A stretch of 64,000 bases of DNA from Muricea muricata (taxonomy: Eukaryota > Cnidaria > Anthozoa > Malacalcyonacea > Plexauridae). The stretch spans positions 1,637,001 through 1,701,000 of the forward strand of contig OY979731.1 of the NCBI GenBank assembly GCA_963855995.1, written 5' to 3'. Under the pieces are notes generated by a model, which was not told the DNA's origin, made no database searches, and saw only the letters and a list, made by a program, of their open reading frames with translations. The position numbers were made by a program, and so were the translations under genes. This document shows positions 46,258-56,500 of the stretch, piece by piece; the first letter of the stretch is position 1; the number at the start of each line of letters is the position of its first letter.

Positions 46258-47399
46258 GCACTGATAGTGACGCTAACGGGAAAGATAACTGGCATGTTTG
46301 CGCAAGATACCAATTTAATTTCCTTTATGTACTTGCAAAATCAAACATGCCCATCATCTTTCCTGCTGACGTATGTAGCGTTTATCTTGCCTAGGGCAAC
46401 TAAACTTGAGTATTTTACTACATTAATTTACTGCTTGGTAACAAAAGTTTCTGTTTTACATTAAACTCGGTCATCTCTCAGCTTCTTCCGTCATTTTAAC
46501 AATGATTTCGAAAGAATTATTACCATGAAAAGCCAAGTTGTTTTTTATGCTCGCTACTACACCGGGTCAAAACACTTATTGCTTTTGTAGAGCTAGGTTT
46601 AGCCGAACTTTATTCAAGAGCAGTTTGCGGCTATTCCTTAGCTTAATTGTTAGCAATTGCTAAAATTTGAAAAATCTTACCCGTTGCTATATTTGGTTGT
46701 TCGGGGCTTGGTCGAAAACCGCAGCATTTTTATTTGCGGTCAGTGCACTTTTTCTAGGAGTGAGCAAACAAAGAGTGGCTTTATTTCTAGACGTTTCGAG
46801 AGGGTTTTTTGGTTGCTAGGCTGTTTTGCATGCTTGCAGAAAATTCGACTGGACAGAGTTTATAGTATGCAAGCCTGATGCGGGATGTAAATGGCGAAGG
46901 AATTACATAGGAATGGCTTTAGCCTTCATCAAGTTGCATCAAGTCTGTAAAAACCCCAGATATTCGCAGACTTGCTGCGAGTTGTTGAAACAACTTGCAA
47001 TCAAGCTTGCGGTTTAACAAGTCTTGACAATAAACTTGCATCAAGCCTGTTGACAACTTGCAGCAGACTTGTTATCATCAAGCCGGAGCAAGCGATGCGA
47101 ATGCATCCTCATATCGGCTTGACGATGCTCCAGCGTAATTAGCGAGGAGATGAAGGAAGATTGACATGATATGGACATGTAATGAGAAGAAATAAATAAA
47201 TGAATGAATGAAGCTTTATTTACCACACATATAAAAGTATATACAAATCAATATTTAAAAGAAATATAAATGTGGAGAGGGGATCTCTAGAAGCAAAAGC
47301 TTTTAAACGAGATCACCTCGTATTTATATCATACAAAACATATTGATATTTAATTAAACAAAATGAAGTTAGGAACATATAATAGCTTTAGATCATATA

Positions 47400-47555
47400 C
47401 ATAATACATTTGGAATCGCTTATTCGTTGAGTAAAAAACGATGAAGAAATTTTTTAAACAAACTTAGACTGTAAATACGCTTCATTGTTGACGGTAATGA
47501 ATTCCAAATTTTTGGGCCTTGATAAAGAATCGTAAATTGCTTTATAAAATGAAGA
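47400..47555 (-). pseudogene. Non-LTR retrotransposon reverse transcriptase C-terminal fragment
   Basis: The minus strand reads YQGPKIWNSLPSTMKRIYS, then LFKKFLHRFLL and a stop. QGPKIWNSLP with a downstream FKKxL is the usual end of CR1/L2-like reverse transcriptase ORFs. Nothing upstream is intact, so it is a 5'-truncated insertion. Confidence 0.75.
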
Positions 47556-47869
47556 AGAACTGGTCAGAGACATTATAGAATGAAGACATCTGAAGATGTA
47601 GTGTAGTAGGCATTATAGAGAAGAGGAAGAAAGATTGAGATGATATGGGGGCATGTAATAAGAAGAAATAAAGGACTGATCACAGACATTATTAAATGAA
47701 GAGATCACAAGAAGTGGAGCAGCAGGCATTGTAGAGAAGATGAAGAAAGGAAAATTGAGTTGTCCTTGTGGAATAAGAGATCAAAACACGAGGATAAAGT
47801 TGAAGACATTGCATATTAATCTCGACTGGAAATCATACACATTCACAAGTCATAGACAAGGTCATTGAA

Positions 47870-48127
47870 GCAAGCTTGAAGCACAGAATAGACATAAACA
47901 GAAGGGCCACTCAGCAGTGCAACATGTCTCCCTATTTTTATGCAATTGACTGGCCAGAATAATGGCGGAACAGCCTGTTCAGCGTTCCTATTGGCCAGAA
48001 AAGGCAATTGACTGGCTAGAACCTGCATAATGAACATGCGTAATGCAACATGCGTGGAGACACAAACTTCAAAGGTTCCGACTCGAGCGGCCCTTCTGTT
48101 TACTTCTATTCTGTGCTTGAAGTATCG
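47870..48127. mobile_element. MITE with CTTGAAGCACAGAATAGA ends
   Basis: Inverted ends of about 40 bp (AGCACAGAATAGACATAAAC..AGAAGGGCC and complement), with an inner ATTGACTGGCCAGAA / TTCTGGCCAAT-type pair. No coding content. Confidence 0.7.
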
Positions 48128-48129
48128 AC

Positions 48130-49320
48130 AGCTAACAAGAAAAAAAGAATCGCAAAATCCAAAAATTGGAAAAAAAAGTTGATGTACTTGCTTCGCAACG
48201 TAAAACTTGTGAAGAAGTGGACTTAGTCGCGCGAACTAACAGATAATTCTTGGGCTATTTTATAACAGGTGTGATTAAAGGACTCGAAGCGAATTTTTAA
48301 TTTTCACCTGCTTCGTAATTATGCGATGCGTTCAGCAAGGAGATATGAACAGAGAATTTACGATCACGCGAAAGCTAGACGACAAAGTGATCCTTCATGC
48401 AAGACAAACGCAGTAACTAATTTGTAGTTTGAGCAATTATCGCCAAACTAAACCTTTGGAAAGCTTGTTGTGACGTCTTGCACACGGGGTCGTGTCGTTA
48501 TTCCGAGCGTTTTCACATGAACCAAAATGAAATAACTATGAAAAACGACTATCAACAACAAGCGTTTTCAACAAGCGTTTTGTAACGAACGCGTGGATCA
48601 TTTATTTCATTAAGTGAATTTCAAGTTTGTATGCTTATCGTGTAAAGGACACCGCGTTCAATAATGTAAACTGTTTCTAATGACACTGAGGCACCTCTTC
48701 CATAGATCACACCGCTATTTTGGCCGGATGTATATAGGGTTATAGCTTAATAGCAAACGTATGCTATATTTGGAGATGATCACAGTTTGTTTAAGACTTA
48801 TCGCATGCAGATGGCTTTGCCGTTTGCCAATTATTACTGGGGTAAATGGCAGTCCTACAGGCACAACAAGCTTGAATATATAGTGCCTTATTATAAAATG
48901 TGTTTGGGCAAAATGATTTATTAATTAATATTGTTAGTGTTGTGCACAGACATTGACAGTATGTGAGTAATAGTTTTTATGACTAAGAATAGCATTCATT
49001 AACATAATCAGGTAGTTTATTACTTATCTAGGTGGACATCACTTGGAGAATATTGCTCAATATAGCTATATAAAGCTATTTCAATAAAGGTTGTCCTTTC
49101 AAAAGCGTAAACTGTATAAGCGCGCAAGAGATAACGGGTTATTGCTTATTTTCATCTCCAAAGTCAAAATTATTTCTCCAAAATGGCACCAAGGGATCAT
49201 AAGAGACTTATGACGGCAAATTTACTTGCTACAGGGCCTAAATAAACAATAGTCCATCACCCCTTGCGGGCTCATAGTCCACAGTTTACGGCTTTTGGAA
49301 AGACAACCTAGACTGAAATA
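48130..49320. other. Spacer without recognised content
   Basis: AT-rich sequence between a MITE and a retrotransposon tail. No exon, RNA gene or repeat family was recognised. Confidence 0.4.
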
Positions 49321-49369
49321 GCTTGGTAGATTATAATCTACCTTACAGTGCAAATCCCAAATACTTGGC

Positions 49370-49663
49370 GATCTCTCATGGATACCTATTGAAGGCACTT
49401 TAAAAAGAAGGGAGATTATCATGTCATTTAAAGCTCTAACAGATACGCTTCCTACTTATCTTCAAGAATTATTTATTAAATGCAGTAATGATATTTATTA
49501 CCTCAGGAGTAATAATTCTAAATTAGCTCGGCCAAAGCCAAAAACTAACTTTCTTAAAGGAAGCTTTTCGTATAAGGCAGCACAAGGGTGGAACGAATTA
49601 CCAAATAGCATAACGGAGAACTTTGACGAACTCTCCTTGTCTGCGTTCAAGCGACGAATCTAA
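49370..49663 (+). pseudogene. Non-LTR retrotransposon reverse transcriptase C-terminal fragment
   Basis: Reads WIPIEGTLKRREIIMSFKAL, then DTLPTYLQELF and SFSYKAAQGWNELPNSI, and stops at TAA after LSAFKRRI. This W-x-P..K-x-R..FKALxxxxPxYL..GWNxLP pattern is the C-terminus of CR1/L2-type reverse transcriptases. Sequence upstream of about 49370 is frameshifted, so the element is truncated. Confidence 0.78.
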
Positions 49664-50039
49664 TATCTAGTACTTCCATTATTATTGTATTTTGTATTTT
49701 ATTATAGTATAGTTACACGGCCCTTTGAAAATCAGATTGTAAATATTTTACTGAATAGGCTACCGTGTTTTGTCAACAAAAGGCTCTTTGCGTCTGTTTT
49801 AATAAAATGTGTCGACGCATTCATTACACGCCTATTATATTCTTAAGAATTTTTTTTAAGTAAATATTCTCACGTAATTTTATAAAGTACCGATGCAATT
49901 GGCCTGACGTTAAATTGCACTTATTTTTTTTAAAAGCAATTTATAAAATTCTTAAATTCTCACGCAATTTAATATCTCAATAATGAAACAATACACAATT
50001 CTTAGGATAGACTAAATTGTGCTTCAGGCAACATGAAGA

Positions 50040-50170
50040 AAAGTTTTCGTCACAGCTAAAAAGAGCATTTTAAAATGAGTACAACTGTAAACTTCGGTGG
50101 CGAAATGTTTCAGATAACGGAAAGTATAGCCGTATGAAGACTGCGAAGTTTGTAATTCTACCACATTCGT
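50040..50170. repeat. Diverged solo arm of the 57.2-kb foldback
   Basis: Contains AGAGCATTTTAAAATG, GAAAGTATAGCCGTATGAAG and TGCGAAGTTTGTAATTCTA in the same order as one arm of the foldback at 57195-57585, but without a partner arm. Confidence 0.4.
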
Positions 50171-50541
50171 GAATTCGTCTCAAATCTGGTTGGCTCACCC
50201 GTGCGTAATACAAATATACAAAAAAAATGCAAAAACTAATGATTTAATTTGACGGTAAAGCATTTGACGGAAGATTAACACGATACGAAAAGTCCCGTGT
50301 AATTCATATTCTTATTATTAATATTTTGACAGAGATGCCCAGTTCCGCAAAGCTGGTTTCAAATGAGGCTCTGTATTAAATAATATTACAAATCACAATT
50401 TCAAAAGACAAATTACATTGAATACAAAATACGATTATAAATTACTGTTACAAGAGTCAAGACATTACAAGTAATACAGAAGGGCAAATGGAAATAATAA
50501 TGAACATACATGGAAGGCTTAACGTTGGAAAAATGATTTAA

Positions 50542-50787
50542 AGAGGGGTTACAGTCCGTAATGTAAACAAACGCTTTGTTTACATTTTGAAATTCTATAT
50601 TCGTAAAATATGACTTACTAAATGAATATCTGACACTTTTCTGGTTTGCTATGCTTATACATGAATGTAAACCAGAGTTTCAATTCAAAAGGAGTTCGAA
50701 AAATGTTAAATTTGGACAATGTTTATATTTGGTAGCCCACCTTTGTTATGAGCAGAACCGATGCGCAGAACGGACTGTAACCCCTCT
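50542..50787. mobile_element. MITE with AGAGGGGTTACAGTCCGT ends flanked by TTAA
   Basis: Short inverted ends (AGAGGGGTTACAGTCCGT and its exact complement) abut TTAA on both sides. The core (246 bp in all) has no open frame. piggyBac-like by target site only. Confidence 0.75.
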
Positions 50788-50799
50788 TTAAGAGCCTTT

Positions 50800-51910
50800 C
50801 ATGAAAAGCTGACGTATTGCGTACCTTTGTACTTAACGAATTCCAAGTTTTAGCTCCGTTGTATCGGAAAGAAGACTGATATTTAGATGCTCTGGCAGGA
50901 AGGTAGACGGAGCAGATCTCTATGTCTAGTGTTGTAGTCTAGAGTATGTAATTTAGTAAATCTGCGTAAAGATGTCACATTTCAAATTTTGCCTGCAGCT
51001 CATTAACAGAAAGAATTAATTGAACAGACGAAGCGCCTTTCAAACAAAGAATTTTCTTGCGGAAAACAAAACTATGAATAGGTCTTCTCAAGTACTGCCC
51101 AGTACGTCGTCAAACTAAGAATTACCACGTCCCTTGAGCGACGAAAAAGCATGCTACGACGTAAGACGGGTTAATGGCGACAAAACGTTTTTCAAGTCAC
51201 TAAAGGGTTGCAAAAAGCGTTCAAACTTCCTCCTGGCAAAATTTTCACAGTTTGCATGAACCTTCCTCGAAATGTTGTAAAGTTGTCCTTTCCAAACTGA
51301 CGATGAGAATGAAGCTTCATCACTATTTTTTCAGGAAGAAGGCATGATTTCTGGAATAGATCATCATTTATTATTTTTTTGTTATTTTAGTGTTTAGCCT
51401 TAGGATACATTATGTAGTGTGTTGACACTAAACCCTCCTTACTGACTGCCCATTTTTCAAACGTTCCTCACAACGTAATACTCGCATACCCGTGGCTTTT
51501 TGCAACTCTGAGTCACCAACACAAGCTTTAAACGGTTATTAGATTAATCAAATTCCAAGAAGCTTCTTCCTACAGCAATCTCTCCCTACAGAGATACTTA
51601 TGAGTTGCGTCATTTGCATGTCGAATAAAGTTGAATCTCTCGAGAAAGAAGAAAGCTAGAATTGCATTATAAAGAAGTTGTTGTTGTCATCTCGGAGGTT
51701 TATTTGCAATGCAATCAATGGTCAGCTAACATGTCATGAGACACGCTTACACTTTAACAGCATTTCCAGGTCATAACAACATCCATATACAAGTCTTTGT
51801 TCCTACCTCCGCTTCACACCACCTTACGTAGGTTTGCGATTTTAATTGTCTCGTATCCATGGTGATATTATAAACACAGTGAAAGTTACGTCAGCGGAAG
51901 TGTTACTGCG
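50800..51910. other. Spacer without recognised content
   Basis: No exon, RNA gene or member of the local repeat families was recognised here. Confidence 0.4.
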
Positions 51911-51999
51911 CCTCAAATCACAGAGATGACAAATAACACTAGAGGGAGCCCCTCTGGTTTTATTTATAATCTCTATGCTGCAACTTACAAAGCAGTTTC

Positions 52000-53020
52000 T
52001 TGTTTTTCTTTGTAATAAAATTTCGTCTTCGTTGGCCTTGCTCTTATATAGACAATAACTTGTGCTTTCAGACTTTTCCTTGAGTGTCCCACATTCATCT
52101 CTGCACGTAAACCCGTCACTTAGATAACATATAACAATGTAAAATTGTGATGATGCAGCATAATATTTTTAGTCGGCATGCTTCAAGTAATGCCTTCATT
52201 CCATTAGTTTTTGTGCATTGAAGAAGACGAAACACTTCTAATTTCAATGCTGCATATTTCACATTCAGTACTGCATAAATACTGCACATAAATACTGCAC
52301 AAAGTGTGCAATACTGCACGATGAAATAACAAGAAGACGTGACGGCAGACTGCTTTCTGATTCTTTGAGTAGTTAAAGAAATTTAGGTTCCTTTTATACC
52401 AATAGCAGAGCAAAGAGAAGATAACACCTGCAGAGAACTATTCAGGACGAACACTTGCGATATATTGATGTGAAAAACTGTTATAAAATCTTGCCTTTAT
52501 CTGCGTGAAATTAATGTAATGTGAATTTATACAAGTTATATATTAAATCTAAAATACCTATACATATTTTACAATTTCGTTTTGAAAAAATAAAGAAACA
52601 TTGTTTCCTAACCCTGTTTTCTTAAGGTGGACAAACCAGAAAACATAAAGTTTCGTGGTCTTGTTTCATGACGGTGGACAAACCAGGAAACATTGTTTCT
52701 TCGAATGTAAAATCTGTTCTTATTGACCCATGATTTAAATAGTTCTTCATTAGTTAGTAAAAGTATCACTTTTCATTATTAAATTATGTCAAAAGCTATA
52801 GCTACCCACTATGTATCTGTTTAAGTTTTAAGTTTCCTCTCAAAACGTGAATGGATTTGTATCAGTCTTTATCCGATCTTTTTTAAAAAGCTACGACATT
52901 TCTAGCTTGGTTAATCCTGGATTTGTTTATTGCTGTGCTTTATTTTCTGTCTGTTCCTTGGTGAATGACACTGAAAAAGATGATTCGGGTAAATTATTTC
53001 TGTATTAAAACGCTCTGCTA
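52000..53020. other. Spacer with only small local repeats
   Basis: Contains a short duplicated GGTGGACAAACCAGAAAACA motif (52627 and 52674) and several ACTGCACA-type words near 52265-52315. No coding exon was recognised downstream of the gene D stop. Confidence 0.4.
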
Positions 53021-53029
53021 CTTCTGTAT

Positions 53030-53505
53030 CCATGCTTAACTCAACAGTGAGTTCTATACATCAGATCACTTCAAGATTGCTCACATTCAAGAACATGTAC
53101 TACTATCTAACCATGCTTAACTCTGCAATGAGTTCTGTACAACATCAGATCACTTTAAGATAGCTCGCATTCAAGAACATGTACTACTTCTGCATGATCT
53201 AACCATGCTTAACTAAGCAGTGAGTTCTGTACAACATCAGATCACTTTAAGATAGCTCTCATTCAGGAACATGTACTACCTCTGCATGATCTAACCATGC
53301 TTAACTCAGCAGTGAGTTCTATACAACATCAGATCACTTTAAGATAGCTCACATTCAAGAACATGTACTACCTCTGCATGATCTAACTATACTTAACTCA
53401 GCAATGAGTTCTGTACAACATCAGATCACTTTAAGATAGCTCACATTCAAGAACATGTACTAACTCTGCATGATCTAACCATGCTTAACTCTGCAATGAG
53501 TTGAC
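53030..53505. repeat. 92-bp satellite array (about 5 copies)
   Basis: Five copies of the unit also seen at 12730-12890, spaced 92 bp apart apart from deletions in the first copies. It lies just downstream of the gene D stop codon. Confidence 0.9.
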
Positions 53506-53521
53506 TACCTGCAAACAAAAG

Positions 53522-53580
53522 CTATGTTGCCGTCTTCGTTCTCGGTTTGAGTTTAATTGGCGGAAGGCGTCTAGATCTCT
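53522..53580 (-). CDS. Gene D last exon
   Basis: An excellent acceptor (TTTTATATTTTCCCCCAG) leads, in the phase left by exon 16 (53850-53791), into RSRRLPPIKLKPRTKTAT and TAG. The basic, proline-containing end is unlike the tails of genes A-C. Confidence 0.65.
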
Positions 53581-56500
53581 CTGGGGGAAAATATAAAATT
53601 TACCTCGCATAAAATTAGACTGAAAATGTCAGTGCTTAATGTAATAGGAAGCATCTTCGATTGTTAGGATCAGCTCCTAACTGATCCTTCCATCGTAGCT
53701 TTGCGTCGTGATCAGACATGAGACTTAAGTCTGCTGTCAGAGGCGTCCTTAGAAAGTCTTCGACTGGTCTTTAGATGCTACATAACTTACCACTTGTCTC
53801 ACCAACTGAAGGTAATCTTCCAGTGCTGCTTGTACGACTTGCGACAAAACCTTTGGAAATGAAGAAATAACCAAAAAAAGCTGAATATGTTTCTAAACCG
53901 CTCTTCCCAGAGGTCCAGTAAAGATCATCCCTTATTAGTTCAGTGTTACTACAGGAAAAAAACCCTAAACTAAACTAACTTTATTTATACTGCCAGGATA
54001 GCTCTATCAGTTCTAAACTGTTCTTCCAACAGGTCTAGTAAGGATTATCTCTTACTGATCCAGTGTTACTACAGGAGGAAACTTAAACTAAACTAACTTT
54101 ATTTATACTGGATAGCTCTATCAGTTCTAAACTGTTCTTCCTAGAGGTACAGTAAGGATCATCTCTTATTGATCCAGTGTTACTACAGAAGGAAACCTAA
54201 ACTAGACTAACTTTATTTATACTGGATAGCTCTATCAGTTCTAAACTGTTCTTCCTAGAGGTCCAGTAAGGAACATCTCTTACTGATCCAGTTTTTACTA
54301 CAGGAGATTTAGTTCTAAATGTTTCTTTAATAGTTCATACCATTGGATGCATCACAAGGTGGAGTTGTTGGTGTAGGAGATGTTAGTGCAAAACCTTGAT
54401 TAGGAAGGTGATTTTTCTTCAGGTAAGGAAACTTAAACTAAACTAACTTTATACTTGATACCTCTGTCAGTTCTATACTGTTCTTCCCAGAGATCCAGTA
54501 AGGATTATCTCTTATTGATCCAGTGTTATTACAGGAGGAAAGTTAAACTAAACTAACTTTATTTATACTAAATAGCTCTGTCAGTTGTAAACTGTTCTTC
54601 CTGGAGGTCCAGTAAGGAACATCTCTTATTGATCCAGTGTTACTACAGGAGATTCAGTTCTACATGTTTCTTTAATGGTTCATACCATTGGATGCATCAT
54701 AAGGTGGATCTGTTGGTGTAGGAGATGTTGATGCAAAAGCTTGATTAGAGAAACCTGAATGATAAGATAATTTGTTAGTGTGAATCCAGTTCGTAGACTT
54801 CTAGGTTTTCTTTAATAGATGTACACATCCTTACCAGCAGTAGTAGATTTACAAGGCGGTGTAATTTCGTTTTGGGGGGGTTTGTTATTCAACATCATCT
54901 TGTCTGTGTAAGAGATAAAACGTTAAGGTGATTTTTCTTCAGGTAAGGAAACTTAAACTAAACTAACTTTATACTTGATACCTCTGTCAGTTCTATACTG
55001 TTCTTCCCAGAGATCCAGTAAGGATTATCTCTTATTGATCCAGTGTTATTACAGGAGGAAAGTTAAACTAAACTAACTTTATTTATACTAAATAGCTCTG
55101 TCAGTTCTAAACTGTTCTTCCTGGAGGTCCAGTAAGGAACATCTCTTATTGATCCAGTGTTACTACAGGAGATTCAGTTCTACATGTTTCTTTAATGGTT
55201 CATACCATTGGATGCATCATAAGGTGGAGCTGTTGGTGTAGGAGATGTTGATGCAAAAGCTTGATTAGAAAAACCTGAATGATAAGATAATTTGTTAGTG
55301 TGAATCCAGTTCGTAGACTTCTAGGTTTTCTTTAATAGATGTACACATCCTTACCAGCAGTAGTAGATTTACAAGGCGGTGTAATTTCGTTTTGGGGGGG
55401 TTTGCTATTCAACATCATCTTGTCTGTGTAAGAGATAAAACGATAAGGTGATTTTTATACTTGATAGCTCTGTCAGTTCTAAACTGTTCTTCCCAGAGAT
55501 CCAGTAAGGATCATCACTTATTGATCCACTCTTACTACAGGAGGAAAGTTAAACTAAACTAACGTTATTTATACTAGATAGCTCTATCAGTTCTGAACTG
55601 TTCTTCCCAGAGGTCCAGTTAGGACCACCTCTTATTGATCCAACATTGCATTTTCTTGTTTCTGATTACCATGGTTAACTATTTTGCGCGTATTATTTGC
55701 AAGTGAAGTGAGCGATGTCATTTCAATAACACGTTCACATTGTAATACAATGGAAACGAATTGCAAGTAACGATTTATCTGTACCTTTTTTTTTTGAACA
55801 AATCCACACGATTATCACCAACTCAATGAGCGCTATAACAGTCGCAGCCACAAACAAGCCGACCCAGGGAGATATGGGGCCCGGTGTTTCACCGCTTCTT
55901 CCTGGATATAAAGTAAGTTAAGCAATCAGGACAGCAATTGATGTCGTGATTTGCGAATCACAAGCATGTTTACAGACAACTGGCAATAAGAATTGCGTTT
56001 AGTATGAAGACAATATTTCAAGTAAGAATATCAATCTTTACCTCCTGCACGTGGACTTGATTTAGTGTTGTCTGAAAATTGGAATGACGTTTAATAATAC
56101 GAGCTGCATTTAGATTTTAGATAGCTATCTTGATATTAAAAGAGACCTTATAGTAAAGAAAAAATGTGATGCGAGCAGTTCCTATAGCATTATTACAGAA
56201 AATAAAAATATGTGGTTTTTAAACATTTGTACATACTTGCTTTATCCGTAGTGCTTGAGGTGGAAGGTCTAGTCCCTGAGGAAACAACTAGAATAAAACA
56301 GTTAAATAATGTACCTCAGAACCAAATTATTAATCTGAATTAGAAAATGTTTCTTTCAATAACAACGTTGACATACTGATATATCTTCTGCACGTAATTT
56401 CTAAATTAGAGTGCACCGAGGCACTTAGAGGTTTCCCAGTTAGAACTCCAATAGCATTATTACAGGAAATAAAAATTATGTGGTTTTTAATATTTGTACC

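Larger units (their letters stand above)
41422..47140. repeat. Tandem segmental duplication, 2408-bp unit
   Basis: Two full units (about 41640-44046 and 44047-46450), a partial leading piece (41422-41640) and a partial trailing copy (46450-47140). Corresponding points are 2405-2408 bp apart. Copies are nearly identical over most of their length. Each full unit contains a 450-bp MITE, an AACTTGT-type palindromic block and a short CTTGT run. No confident gene is inside; a repeated frame (QYDDVFWRIIDVTGFQ) is open only briefly. Confidence 0.92.
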
